The notes under the pieces were generated by a model. It had not been told where the DNA came from and did no database searches. It worked only from the letters and a program-made list of their open reading frames with translations. This document shows positions 46,132 through 55,064 of a stretch of DNA of 64,000 bases, piece after piece; position 1 is the stretch's first letter, and the number at the start of each line of letters is the position of its first letter. Origin of the DNA: CAZVEE01 sp964625525 (lineage in GTDB: Bacteria > Pseudomonadota > Alphaproteobacteria > JAJFIK01); contig CAZVEE010000009.1 in the NCBI GenBank assembly GCA_964625525.1, positions 1 to 64,000 of the forward strand, written 5' to 3'. Both the position numbers and the translations under genes were made by a program.

Positions 46132-46456
46132 TGATCCGGGCACGACCGATGCGGCCGTGGCCTTACTGGCGGAGATCACGGCCGGCGGGCCGGTGCTTGA
46201 ATTCGCTATCGGCACCGGGCGCGTCGCCCTGCCCCTTGCGGCGCGCGGGCTGTCTGTGGAAGGCATTGAGGCGTCGCCGGAGATGATCGCGAACCTGCGT
46301 GCCAAGCCCGGCGGCGAGGCAATCCCCGTGACCCAGGGCGATATGGCGGACACCCACCTGGAGCGGCGCTAGGGCGGCTGGGACAAGACGCCCTTTACCG
46401 CCCAAAGCACTATGCATGTGTCGGTTTATCGAGCCGCCGCGGCCGGGGGATCTTGA
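46132..46456 (+). pseudogene. SAM-dependent methyltransferase remnant, 5' lost in gap, internally deleted
   Basis: VLEFAIGTGRVALPLAARG is SAM motif I, EGIEASPEMI the ribose-binding acidic strand and VTQGDMAD the next motif. The sequence then jumps to HLERR, a TAG (46370-46372) and, still in frame, GGWDKTPFTAQSTMHVSVYRA, which is the normal C-terminal end of such enzymes. About 100 residues between these parts are missing, and the Trp expected before GGWDK is TAG. The tail overlaps the end of the convergent DUF502 gene. Non-functional as it stands. Confidence 0.8.
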
Positions 46457-47262
46457 GGGCCGCCGTCCTGGCGCACTGCCAGCTGGCTTTCGCCCTCCAT
46501 CGCCGCCTCGGGCTGATGATCCAGGCGCGCCCGGGTCTTGCGCAGCATGTCGGCTTTGGTGACGTCGCCGTGCTGCGGTGTCACCAGGCCCCCGGAAATG
46601 ACAAGCTTGGCGCCCTCTTCCACGGTCATATCGAGGATGATCACGTCCCGGCGCGGCGCGAACAGCAGAAAGCCCGAGGTCGGATTTGGCGTGGTGGGCA
46701 GGAACAGGCTCACCATTTCCTCGCCGATATGGTGGGCGATCTCGCTTTGCGTATCGCTGGTGACGAAGGACACGGCCCACATGCCACGGCGCGGATACTC
46801 CACCAACGCCACTTGCTTAAAGGACTTGTCCTTCTCCGCGAGCACCGTCTCGAAAATCTGCTTCAGCGCCCCATAGATCGTGCGGACAACGGGCATGCGA
46901 TCCACCAGGCGCTCGCCGGTCACAATCAGCCAGCGCCCCGCCACATTGGCGGTGAAAAAGCCCAGCACCACCATGCCAAGCGCCATCAGCGCCACGCCCA
47001 CCCCCGGCACCGTATAGGGCAGATAGGCGAGGACGTCCGAGCCGCCCGGGATCATTTTCAGAACCCACACCACCTGCTGGTCTACGAATGTCACAAACCA
47101 GGCGACAAACCAGTAGGTGAGATAAATCGTGATCAGCACGGGGGCTGCGACCACAACACCGGTGAGGAAATAGGTGCGCAAGTCGAACAGCGGACGCTTT
47201 ACGGGAGCCTTGGCCGAGGCGGAGGAGGCGTCGTTCGGGTCTGTCTGATCGGCCATCGGCAT
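46426..47262 (-). CDS. DUF502 family membrane protein
   Basis: 278 aa. Two membrane helices (about 28-55 and 80-108) and a conserved cytoplasmic part: RLVDRMPVVRTIYGALKQIFETVL, VEYPRRGMWAVSFVTS, VSLFLPTTPNPTSGFLLFAPRRDVIILDMTVEEGAKLVISGG. Genes of this family often sit near recG, sdhE and mfd in alphaproteobacteria, as here. Function unknown. The C-terminal 40 residues are variable. Confidence 0.9.
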   Translation of the reverse strand: MPMADQTDPNDASSASAKAPVKRPLFDLRTYFLTGVVVAAPVLITIYLTYWFVAWFVTFVDQQVVWVLKMIPGGSDVLAYLPYTVPGVGVALMALGMVVLGFFTANVAGRWLIVTGERLVDRMPVVRTIYGALKQIFETVLAEKDKSFKQVALVEYPRRGMWAVSFVTSDTQSEIAHHIGEEMVSLFLPTTPNPTSGFLLFAPRRDVIILDMTVEEGAKLVISGGLVTPQHGDVTKADMLRKTRARLDHQPEAAMEGESQLAVRQDGGPQDPPAAAAR

Positions 47263-47437
47263 GCGCTCTTTAAGTTAGGGGCGGGACCGTGATTCGGACC
47301 CATGCCCCAATCTTCCCGCGCTGTGTGGCAGAATGGCGGTTTCGCGGGTCTTTGACAAAATTTATCGCCCACGCTTATGACACCTTTTTGGGATCGGCCC
47401 ACGATCTGTCGCTCCCATACGCTGCGGAGGACCTTAA

Positions 47438-48436
47438 GTGCGCGACGAAGAGACGATTGCCGAGGCCTTATCCGCCGCCGTCCGACGGTTCGTGCCGGGC
47501 GCCAGTGGCATTTCCCGGCTCACCCGCCTTTCCGGCGGTGCCAGCCAGGAAACCTGGGCCTTTGACGCCGATGTCCCCGGCGCAACCGCCATACCGTTGA
47601 TCCTGCGCCGCGCGCCCGGCGGTGGAGGCGGCACCATGGGCAGCACTGCCGCCAGCCTGGAGACCGAAGCCACCATCCTGCGCCTGGCCCATGGCCGCGG
47701 TGTGGCGGTACCTGCGGTGCCCTACGTGCTGACACCCGAAGACGGCATCGGCTCAGCTTATGTGATGGAGCGCCTGGAGGGCGAGACCATCGCCCGCAAA
47801 ATTCTGCGCGATGACGCCTTTGCCGCCGCCCGGCCCCGCATGGCCCGCCAATGCGGCGAGACGCTTGCCCTGATCCATGCCCTGCCTGTCGGTGAGCTGC
47901 CGCCTCTGGCTCAGGCGGACGCGCCCGCCCAGTGGCAGCAATATCGCGATATCTATGACGGCTTCGCCGAACCGCGTCCGGTCTTCGATTATGCCTTCCG
48001 CTGGCTTGGCGAGCGATTGCCCAACCTGGACCGTTTGGTGTTGGTGCATGGAGACTTCCGCAATGGGAACTTGATGGTGGGGCCGGATGGGGTGCGCGCC
48101 GTGCTCGATTGGGAACTCGTGCATCTGGGCGATCCCATGGAGGATCTGGGCTGGATCTGCGTGAATTCCTGGCGTTTCGGCGTCAGCCATAAGCCCGTGG
48201 GCGGCTTTGGCGACCTGGACGACCTCATCGCCGGCTATGAGGCCGCCGGCGGCGGCCAGGTGGATCCGGCCCGCGTGGCGTTCTGGCAGGTCTTCGGCAC
48301 GCTGAAATGGGGCATCATGTGCATGATGATGGTTTCGGCCTTCCGCACCGCCAGCGACCGCTCGGTGGAGCGGGCCGCCATCGGCCGGCGCGCCTCGGAA
48401 ACCGAAATCGACCTTCTCAACCTGATCGGAGCCTGA
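47438..48436 (+). CDS. Phosphotransferase family protein (APH fold)
   Basis: 332 aa. LSGGASQETWAF, ILRRAP, VMERLEGETI, LVHGDFRNGNLMV (catalytic loop Asp) and VLDWELVHLGDPMEDLGW (Mg-binding Asp) define the aminoglycoside-phosphotransferase-like fold. In this genomic setting, next to a DUF6285 gene, such proteins are usually linked to acyl-CoA dehydrogenase systems (ACAD10-like), not antibiotic resistance. Start is GTG 47438 with GGAGG 7 nt upstream. Confidence 0.88.
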   Translation: MRDEETIAEALSAAVRRFVPGASGISRLTRLSGGASQETWAFDADVPGATAIPLILRRAPGGGGGTMGSTAASLETEATILRLAHGRGVAVPAVPYVLTPEDGIGSAYVMERLEGETIARKILRDDAFAAARPRMARQCGETLALIHALPVGELPPLAQADAPAQWQQYRDIYDGFAEPRPVFDYAFRWLGERLPNLDRLVLVHGDFRNGNLMVGPDGVRAVLDWELVHLGDPMEDLGWICVNSWRFGVSHKPVGGFGDLDDLIAGYEAAGGGQVDPARVAFWQVFGTLKWGIMCMMMVSAFRTASDRSVERAAIGRRASETEIDLLNLIGA

Positions 48437-48440
48437 GCCC

Positions 48441-48854
48441 ATGCAGACGTCCCCGACGGCCGCGGAACTGGTGACGGCAGTGCGCGAGTTCCTGGAAACC
48501 AAAGTGGCCCCTGCGCTGACAGGCCACACCGCCTTCCATGCCCGCGTGGCGGTGAACGCACTTGCGATCGTGGAGCGCGAACTAACCCTGGGCCCGGACG
48601 CCCAGGCCCGTGAGCAGGACCGCCTGGAGAGCCTGCTCGGACAGACGGGCAGCCTGGCGGCGCTGAATGCCGCGCTGGCCAAAGCCGTGCGGGAGGGCCA
48701 TATGGGCCCGGAGACGCCGGGCCTGTTGGAGCATTTGCGCTTAACCACCCTCGACACGGTGGCCATCGACCAGCCCCATTATTCCGGCTATCGCGACGCA
48801 GTGGCCGCTGAACAGCAACGGGCGGGAGAAGGAGATCGGCATGGCGACGCCTGA
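48441..48854 (+). CDS. DUF6285 family protein
   Basis: 137 aa helical protein (AAELVTAVREFLETKVAPALTG, FHARVAVNALAIVERELTLGP). DUF6285 genes commonly sit beside a phosphotransferase and an acyl-CoA dehydrogenase; here the phosphotransferase is 4 bp upstream, but no dehydrogenase follows. The 3' end overlaps the DUF3089 gene by 14 bp. Probably a small accessory protein of lipid breakdown. Confidence 0.8.
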   Translation: MQTSPTAAELVTAVREFLETKVAPALTGHTAFHARVAVNALAIVERELTLGPDAQAREQDRLESLLGQTGSLAALNAALAKAVREGHMGPETPGLLEHLRLTTLDTVAIDQPHYSGYRDAVAAEQQRAGEGDRHGDA

Positions 48855-50013
48855 GGGTGTGAAAATCAACCCCACCGCACGGCGCGTGATCTACACGATC
48901 ACGGTGCTCATCGCGCTGGTCATTGCGGGCGCGATTCTGTTTATGGGCATGGGGCGCAGCCTGTTCCTCTCCGCCATCGATCCGGCCGCGCCATTCGAGA
49001 CCTACACGCCCCCGCCCGAGCCCGACTATGCCCGGACCGAAAGCTGGGCCGCTTTGCCGTTCACGGATGATTTCGCCGACTTCGTGCCCGCGCGCCTCGC
49101 CCCGCCGCCGGTGCCCGCCAATATGGCTGATACCTTCTTCGTGCACTCCACCACGTTTCTGAGCGGCGAAGGCTGGAACGCGGCCACGGGCCACTGGCTT
49201 GCCTCAAAGCATGCGGAAGAAACCAGCATTAAACACCATGCCAGCGCCTTTGCCGGCTGCTGCCATGTTTATGCGCCGCGTTATCGCCAGGCGACCTATT
49301 TCGCCACGTTGAACGAGGGCCGCGACGACAGCCGCCGCGCCCTGGACCTGGCCTATGAGGACGTGCGCCGCGCGTTCCGGACCTATATGGCGCGCTGGAA
49401 CCAGGGCCGCCCGATCATCCTGGCCGGCCATGGCCAAGGGGCGCGCCATGTGCTGCGTTTGCTCGAAGAAGAAATCTCCGGCAGCCGCCTGCGCCGGCAA
49501 CTGGTGGCTGCGTATCTGGTGGGCGTCGGCGTCCCGCTTGATCACATCGGCGAAACCCTGCCCGATCTTCCCGTTTGCGCGAGCGCGACGCAGACACGGT
49601 GCGTGGTGGGCTGGACGAGCCTGGCGGAAGGCCGCGACGATGATCGCTATGCCACCCAATCCCTGCGCCTTGAAGACGGTGTCTACCGCGCCAATGCCAA
49701 TCGCGCGCGCCTGTGTGTCAATCCGTTAAGCTGGGAGCCTGACGGCACCATGGTCACCGCCGAGCGCAATCCCGGCGCCCTGCCCTTTACTCCGGGCCTT
49801 GACGCTCTGCCTGATCCGGTCAGCGGCGTCACAGCCGCCCGCTGCGAACAAGGCGCCCTGCGGGTGAATACGGGTGATGCGGAGGGATTTCGCCATGTGC
49901 TCAGCGAGCCGGGCGACACCCACTATCTCGATTACAATCTGTTCTATGTCTCGGTCTGGCAAAATGCCCGCGACCGCGCCTTGGCCTTCCGCCAGCGGGG
50001 AGGACGGCGCTGA
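48841..50013 (+). CDS. DUF3089 lipase-like protein lacking the nucleophile Ser (paralogue 1)
   Basis: 390 aa with an N-terminal membrane anchor (about 17-40). Typical DUF3089 segments are PDYARTESWAALP, ADTFFVHSTTFLSGEGWN, VYAPRYRQATYF and DVRRAFRTYMARWNQGRPIILAGHGQGARHVLRLLEEE. The nucleophile elbow reads GHGQG where the family usually has GHSQG, so the catalytic Ser is Gly. The paralogue at 53902 shares this change. Substrate and activity are unknown. Last gene of the phosphotransferase operon. Confidence 0.82.
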   Translation: MATPEGVKINPTARRVIYTITVLIALVIAGAILFMGMGRSLFLSAIDPAAPFETYTPPPEPDYARTESWAALPFTDDFADFVPARLAPPPVPANMADTFFVHSTTFLSGEGWNAATGHWLASKHAEETSIKHHASAFAGCCHVYAPRYRQATYFATLNEGRDDSRRALDLAYEDVRRAFRTYMARWNQGRPIILAGHGQGARHVLRLLEEEISGSRLRRQLVAAYLVGVGVPLDHIGETLPDLPVCASATQTRCVVGWTSLAEGRDDDRYATQSLRLEDGVYRANANRARLCVNPLSWEPDGTMVTAERNPGALPFTPGLDALPDPVSGVTAARCEQGALRVNTGDAEGFRHVLSEPGDTHYLDYNLFYVSVWQNARDRALAFRQRGGRR

Positions 50014-50113
50014 CATCGGGTGTTAGGCCTCAGCGCGACAGCTCCCCTCAAGGATCGGCCCCACCGGCAGGCACCGGCAGGGCCGAGGTCATGGTCGGGT
50101 CGGCCCGCCCCGT

Positions 50114-51541
50114 TTAGCCCCCCGGGCGTGGATCAATCCGCACCCGGCTGGTCACGAGCAACCAGATCAGCACCGCCTGGATCAAGGGCGGGATCGCCGC
50201 CGCGAAGGGGGCTGTGGTCACTGTTGGCATGAAGACCGACAGCCAGGTCGTGGAGAGCGTCCACACGCTGACGATCACCGGCAGCACGAAGTAGAGCACC
50301 AGCAGCGTCACAATCGCCGCCAGCCCGCCCCGCCCGCCGGGCGTCCCGACGCTAAATGCCAGCACGATGCCCACGTCGCGGATCAGGAAGAACAGAGCCG
50401 CCAGAAGCAAGGCCCGGCTGTCGAAGTTCACCGGTCCGATGCCTTCAAAGGTCAGGATCTCGCTATCGCCGTCGAAGTTGAATTCCCGCTCGAAGTCGAA
50501 ATTCTCCCGCAGCACCAGCGGATCGGTGAACAGGATCACAATCACGGTCATGACGATGGCCGCGAGCAGCGACCAGCCCCAACTCGGCAAGCGTCCCAGT
50601 GCCGCGCCGAGCCGGCCCTCCGAGGCCCGCGCCCCGATCCACCGCAAGGTCACGCCGTCCTTGGCATCAAGCAGCACAGTCAGATAGGTCAGAAGCGCTG
50701 CCACGAAAGCCGCCACATAGAGCCGCGCGCTCTCCACACTGCCGGCGGCAAAGCCCACCGTATCGCCCGCATAGCCGGCCCAGTAGCCCATCATGGTCAG
50801 CAGGAACAGAATGAACGCGGTCGGTCCGGTGGCGTATTGCAGTTCCTCGCGCATCAAGCGCCAGGCGCCCACCACGGCCCAGAACAAGAACAGCCCCAGC
50901 GAGACCAGCGTGAACGGCACCGCGTCGAACATCATGCCGAACCAGGTGACCTCAGGCGCCGCCTCGAACATGTCCGCCAGCCGCACGGAACTCCAGATCC
51001 CTTGCGCGATCCACGCCGCCAGCAGGCCCACGGCGAAAAAGCCAAAGACCCCAAAGCTGCGCCCGGCGAGGCTGCGACGCACGGCCAACAGGCTTGCAAA
51101 CAGCGCGACCGCATGGCCAAACACCCCCACCGCCAACAAGGACAGCACATCGCTGATCGCCACACCCACGCCACTGATCGAGGACGTGGTGACGAAGACG
51201 AGCCCCAGGCACATCAGGCCGCCATACCAGGTGAACAGCGTCGCCCCAAAGAGCTTGCCGACCACCATGGAGAAAGGCCGGATCGCCGACATGCGCTGGC
51301 CGTCCCAGGTGCGGTCATTGATCTCGCCGACAACCGAGCGCCCGGCAAGCCACGTGCCCCAGATAATGACGATGATCCCATAGGCGCCTTCGCCGAACTC
51401 TTTCAGAGCCAGCGCCGAAGCATCGAAGTTATCCGCCGTCAGATGAACAGCGAGGCCGATCAGCCCCAGCACCAGCGGCATCATGAGCAGCCGCTGTGGC
51501 GACAGGGTCAACCAAGCATTGCGTAGAAGTTCCGGATTCAT
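50114..51541 (-). CDS. ABC transporter permease subunit (ABC-2-like)
   Basis: 475 aa with about ten to twelve hydrophobic segments. NPELLRNAWLTLSPQRLLMMP and TWDGQRMSAIRPFSMVVGKLFGATLFTWYGG are typical of ABC-2-type exporter permeases. An extracytoplasmic segment (FDFEREFNFDGDSEILTFEG) lies near residue 375. ATG 51541 (GGGGGGACAGG upstream) is preferred to 51586 and overlaps nothing; its ATPase gene ends 14 bp upstream. Substrate unknown. Confidence 0.82.
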   Translation of the reverse strand: MNPELLRNAWLTLSPQRLLMMPLVLGLIGLAVHLTADNFDASALALKEFGEGAYGIIVIIWGTWLAGRSVVGEINDRTWDGQRMSAIRPFSMVVGKLFGATLFTWYGGLMCLGLVFVTTSSISGVGVAISDVLSLLAVGVFGHAVALFASLLAVRRSLAGRSFGVFGFFAVGLLAAWIAQGIWSSVRLADMFEAAPEVTWFGMMFDAVPFTLVSLGLFLFWAVVGAWRLMREELQYATGPTAFILFLLTMMGYWAGYAGDTVGFAAGSVESARLYVAAFVAALLTYLTVLLDAKDGVTLRWIGARASEGRLGAALGRLPSWGWSLLAAIVMTVIVILFTDPLVLRENFDFEREFNFDGDSEILTFEGIGPVNFDSRALLLAALFFLIRDVGIVLAFSVGTPGGRGGLAAIVTLLVLYFVLPVIVSVWTLSTTWLSVFMPTVTTAPFAAAIPPLIQAVLIWLLVTSRVRIDPRPGG

Positions 51542-51555
51542 GGACCTGTCCCCCC

Positions 51556-52485
51556 TCAGGCGCCGCCGCCGGAGCCCTGAGGCCACTGCACGCGCGAGAA
51601 ATACGTATCTTCCAGATCCTCGACGAAATCCGTCACGCTGCTAACGGCGAAGCCGCCGGCCACCAGCGCTTTCAGAAGCGCCGCGCGCTGCTGCGCCGGA
51701 TCGCCCGTGCCGTCGAGTTCCGCCGTCGCCACCCGGTCGCTGGCCTCAATCAGGGTGACACCAGCCTGCCCGCCCAGGAATGAGCCCAGCGAGGCATTGG
51801 CCTCGGCCAATTCCACCCGCACCACAGGCCGTGCGGACACTGTGAGGCTCTCCACCACCCGGCCCTGGTCCATAATGATCATGTGGCTCGAATAGGCCTT
51901 TAGTTCCGCTAGGATGTGGGAGGACACCACGAGGGTCACGCCCTCGGCCTGGAACTGGCGGAACAGGGTCGCCAGCGCCCTGCGCGCTTCCGGGTCCAGA
52001 TTGGACGCGGGCTCATCGAGCAGGAGCAGCGGCGGTTCATGCACGATGGCCTGGCCGATGGCCAGCCGCTGGCGCATACCGCCCGACAGTTCCTGGGCCT
52101 TGGCGTCCATACGATCGCTCAACGCCACCCGCACCGCCGCCTGCTCCACCGCCTGAGAGGCCTCGCGCGCCGACAAGCCATGGGCCCGTGCGGCAAAGCT
52201 CAGGCACTGGGCCACGCTCAGCTCCATGTAAAGGCCGTAGCTGTCCGGCAGATAGCCAACTTGCTCGTGGATCTCGCGTGGATAATCCTGGGTGTCGAGC
52301 CCGGCGATCTCCACTGTGCCCGAAAAGGGCCGCTCCAGAGCGGCTATACAGCGCAGCAAGGTGGTCTTGCCCGCTCCGTTCGGGCCTACAAGCGCTGCAA
52401 TGGCGCCCTTGGGCACGTGCACCGAGACGTCGTCGAGCGCCCGCGTCGTCGGGTACTCATAGATCAAATGCTTCACGTCGATCAT
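51556..52485 (-). CDS. ABC transporter ATPase subunit
   Basis: 309 aa. Walker A LVGPNGAGKTTLL, Q-loop YLPDSYGLY, signature LSGGMRQRLAIGQAI, Walker B LLLLDEPASNLD, H-loop VVSSH. The roughly 100-residue C-terminal extension is common in CcmA/NatA-type exporter ATPases. Cotranscribed with the permease just downstream. The 223-bp gap to the divergent beta-lactamase-like gene should hold both promoters. Confidence 0.93.
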   Translation of the reverse strand: MIDVKHLIYEYPTTRALDDVSVHVPKGAIAALVGPNGAGKTTLLRCIAALERPFSGTVEIAGLDTQDYPREIHEQVGYLPDSYGLYMELSVAQCLSFAARAHGLSAREASQAVEQAAVRVALSDRMDAKAQELSGGMRQRLAIGQAIVHEPPLLLLDEPASNLDPEARRALATLFRQFQAEGVTLVVSSHILAELKAYSSHMIIMDQGRVVESLTVSARPVVRVELAEANASLGSFLGGQAGVTLIEASDRVATAELDGTGDPAQQRAALLKALVAGGFAVSSVTDFVEDLEDTYFSRVQWPQGSGGGA

Positions 52486-52708
52486 GGACGCCCCCTGCGC
52501 CGTTTTCTCGAAATTATGTCATCTGACTGTAATTGCGGCGCTCGCCGCCGTTAAGTCACCGTTTCACAAAAACAACGCGGAAATTTTGACACCGATCTTC
52601 CGGTGGACTGACCGGGGAGGACACTTTGCCCGGGCCAGATCTCTTACGCCTGCACGCGCCGTCCGCTAGCCTTTGAGACATGTTATCTCGTGCGCTCTTG
52701 GGGGGCTT

Positions 52709-53770
52709 ATGTTTCGTCTTATTGGACCCGTTTTGGTTTTTCTGATGTTTGCTGTGCCGGGAAGCGGGGCGAGCGGGCAACCCGCAACAGCAGATCCCAT
52801 CGGCGCCTTTCTGGACACCCAGGTGGATTTCTCCGGGACGGTCCTGACCGGCGGCCTGGACGATGCCCCCCAACAATGGGTGCGCGGCCTCGCGGACGCC
52901 CAAACCGGACGCACGATCACACCGGACGACTCATGGCGCTGGGCTTCGGTGACCAAGCAACTCGTCGCGGTGCTGATCATGCAGCATGTGGAAGACGGCG
53001 CTCTTGCCCTCGACGACACGCTGGCTGACCGCGTGCCCGACTTTACCGTGCCCGGAACAGACGCCATCACGGTTCTCGATCTACTGCGCCACACCTCCGG
53101 CTTAGGCGAGCCCACCGACTTGCCCACGCCCACCGCCGACGGCCAGGTGGACGCCCTTGCCCATTGCGCCGTCGATCCCATCGCCGCTCCGGCCGAGCGC
53201 TTCGCTTACAACAACTGTGACACAGTCCTGCTCGGTGTCATTCTCGAGCGCGTCAGCGGCCAGGACTGGGCGAGCCTCATGCAGGAGCGGATTTTCGACC
53301 CGGCTGGCATGACCAGCGCGGGTATCATGACCGGCACCATTCCCACCACGATCAAAGGCTACGCCTCCGCCGGCACGCCCGAGGCCCCCGTCAATCCCGC
53401 CGTTTACGGGGCCGCCGGCGCCGCCTATGGCAACCCACAAGATCTGATCCGGTTCAACACGGCACTGATGACTGACCAGTTGCTCCGCACGGACACTAGA
53501 GAGCGGTTATGGACTGGCGAGCCCCGCTTCGGCTTCGTAGCGCTCGGCGCCTGGAGCTTTCCAGCGCAGCTCACGGGCTGCGAGGGGCCGGTGCCGCTGA
53601 TTGAACGCCGCGGTTTCATCGGTGGTGTCCAGGTGCGCAACATCATCGCTCCAGAACAAGAGAAGAGCGTTGTGGTGTTCGTAAACCGGGCTGACTTTAC
53701 GTTCGGCGAAATCTGGACCGGCAGCGGCTTTTCCCACCGCCTGCTGAGCCTGGCACTGTGCAATGGGTGA
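52709..53770 (+). CDS. Exported serine beta-lactamase-like hydrolase (class C/S12 fold)
   Basis: 353 aa. Signal peptide FRLIGPVLVFLMFAVPGSGASG. SVTK gives the S-x-x-K nucleophile, FAYNNCDTVLLG the Y-x-N motif. The third motif (usually KTG/HxG) is not obvious; RRGFIGGVQV is the likely position. Such proteins are often esterases or D-amino-peptidases, not true beta-lactamases. ATG 52709 follows GGGGGG; a TTG at 52673 is an alternative. Confidence 0.85.
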   Translation: MFRLIGPVLVFLMFAVPGSGASGQPATADPIGAFLDTQVDFSGTVLTGGLDDAPQQWVRGLADAQTGRTITPDDSWRWASVTKQLVAVLIMQHVEDGALALDDTLADRVPDFTVPGTDAITVLDLLRHTSGLGEPTDLPTPTADGQVDALAHCAVDPIAAPAERFAYNNCDTVLLGVILERVSGQDWASLMQERIFDPAGMTSAGIMTGTIPTTIKGYASAGTPEAPVNPAVYGAAGAAYGNPQDLIRFNTALMTDQLLRTDTRERLWTGEPRFGFVALGAWSFPAQLTGCEGPVPLIERRGFIGGVQVRNIIAPEQEKSVVVFVNRADFTFGEIWTGSGFSHRLLSLALCNG

Positions 53771-53901
53771 TGCCGTCCTGGTGATCTCCGCCTCACAATG
53801 GGAACACATGGCGCGCGTGGTCGCGCTGATGCCTTTTTTTCGGAGCAAGGCAGACGCAGGGTTCGGGCGGAGATTCGCTGTGATCATCGGCGGGACCGGC
53901 T

Positions 53902-55056
53902 ATGGTGCCCCCGGTAGATGTCAATGGATTGCAAGGCGTTATGCGCACAGAGCACGGAGTGCGGCAAGCTTGGGAGACCGGGGTGAGAAGTCTCGGGATC
54001 GGCGCTGCCGTGCTGCTGGTGCTTGTGGTGGCCTTCACCGCCTGGGTGTTTCGGGACACGCTAAACGCCTATGCCATCACACCGGGCATTGGGTTTCAGG
54101 CCGCGCCGCGCCCGCCCACGCCTGACTACGGGATCACCCGCGCCTGGGCCGCTTTGCCGGGACGTCTTGATGGCTCTGACCTGGCGCCGGGCAATGCGGC
54201 GGGCGGCCTGGCGGAGGTCTGGCGCCGGGTCGATGTCTTTTTTGTCCACGCCACCACGTTCGCATCGTCAGAAGGCTGGAACGGCCCCATGGACGGCGCG
54301 GCTGGCCTCATGGTGGACACACAAGCCCTCCCCCAAGCCGCAAGCGCCTTTGCCGCAGCGGGCCGGGTTTACGCGCCGCGCTATCGCCAGGCGACGCTGC
54401 ATGCCTTCCGGTCCGGGAGCGAGGATGCCCGCCGGGCTCAATCCTTTGCCTATCAAGATGTGCGCCGGGCCTTTCGCCACTACATGCGTTTTCGCAATCG
54501 GGGCCGGCCCTTCATTCTCGTCGGGCACGGTCAGGGGGCGCTGCACACGCTGGGCCTGCTCCAGGACGATATCCTGGGCAGCACCATTCAAGAACGCTTG
54601 ATCGCCGCTTATCTGGTGGGCCACCCAGTGCCGCTTGATCTGTTCACCGGCCCCTTGCGGGGGATGGCGCCCTGCCGCGATCCGAATGACACCGGCTGCC
54701 TCGCCGCTTGGACTCTGGCGGGCGAGACGCCCGACTATGCCCTGGTTTGGCAGAACCAGCGCCTTGCTCCTGTGGGCGAGCGGGCGGTGCTCTGCACCAA
54801 TCCCCTAACCTGGTTCACCGATGAAGGCGCAGCGTCCCGTATGACCAATGCGGGAGCCCTTAAGACAAGCGCCGCCCTCCACCCCGCACCCTTGGTCCTC
54901 GGCGTCACCGGCGCCGTGTGCGAGGGCGGCGTCTTAAAGACCGACACGGATCTTCCTGCCGCGCTGTCGGGCTCTGCCCGCGACGTGACGCTGTTCTACC
55001 AGTCCATCCGGGAAAACACAGCCGCCCGCGCTACCGCCTTTTTCTCGCGTCGTTGA
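53902..55056 (+). CDS. DUF3089 lipase-like protein lacking the nucleophile Ser (paralogue 2)
   Basis: 384 aa. N-terminal membrane anchor (about 32-52), PDYGITRAWAALPG, DVFFVHATTFASSEGWNG, VYAPRYRQATLHAF, DVRRAFRHYMRFRNRGRPFILVGHGQGALHTLGLLQDDI. Clearly a paralogue of the protein at 48841 and likewise GHGQG instead of GHSQG. Start 53902 or 53938 is not resolved. Convergent with thrC, 8 bp apart. Confidence 0.82.
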   Translation: MVPPVDVNGLQGVMRTEHGVRQAWETGVRSLGIGAAVLLVLVVAFTAWVFRDTLNAYAITPGIGFQAAPRPPTPDYGITRAWAALPGRLDGSDLAPGNAAGGLAEVWRRVDVFFVHATTFASSEGWNGPMDGAAGLMVDTQALPQAASAFAAAGRVYAPRYRQATLHAFRSGSEDARRAQSFAYQDVRRAFRHYMRFRNRGRPFILVGHGQGALHTLGLLQDDILGSTIQERLIAAYLVGHPVPLDLFTGPLRGMAPCRDPNDTGCLAAWTLAGETPDYALVWQNQRLAPVGERAVLCTNPLTWFTDEGAASRMTNAGALKTSAALHPAPLVLGVTGAVCEGGVLKTDTDLPAALSGSARDVTLFYQSIRENTAARATAFFSRR

Positions 55057-55064
55057 CGGTTCAA

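Noticed and set aside
46007..46372. Open frame running through the N stretch
   Set aside because: It crosses 100 unknown bases, so only the part after 46131 can be read.
47438..48436. Aminoglycoside resistance gene
   Set aside because: Only the general APH fold is present, and the DUF6285 neighbour points to acyl-CoA metabolism.
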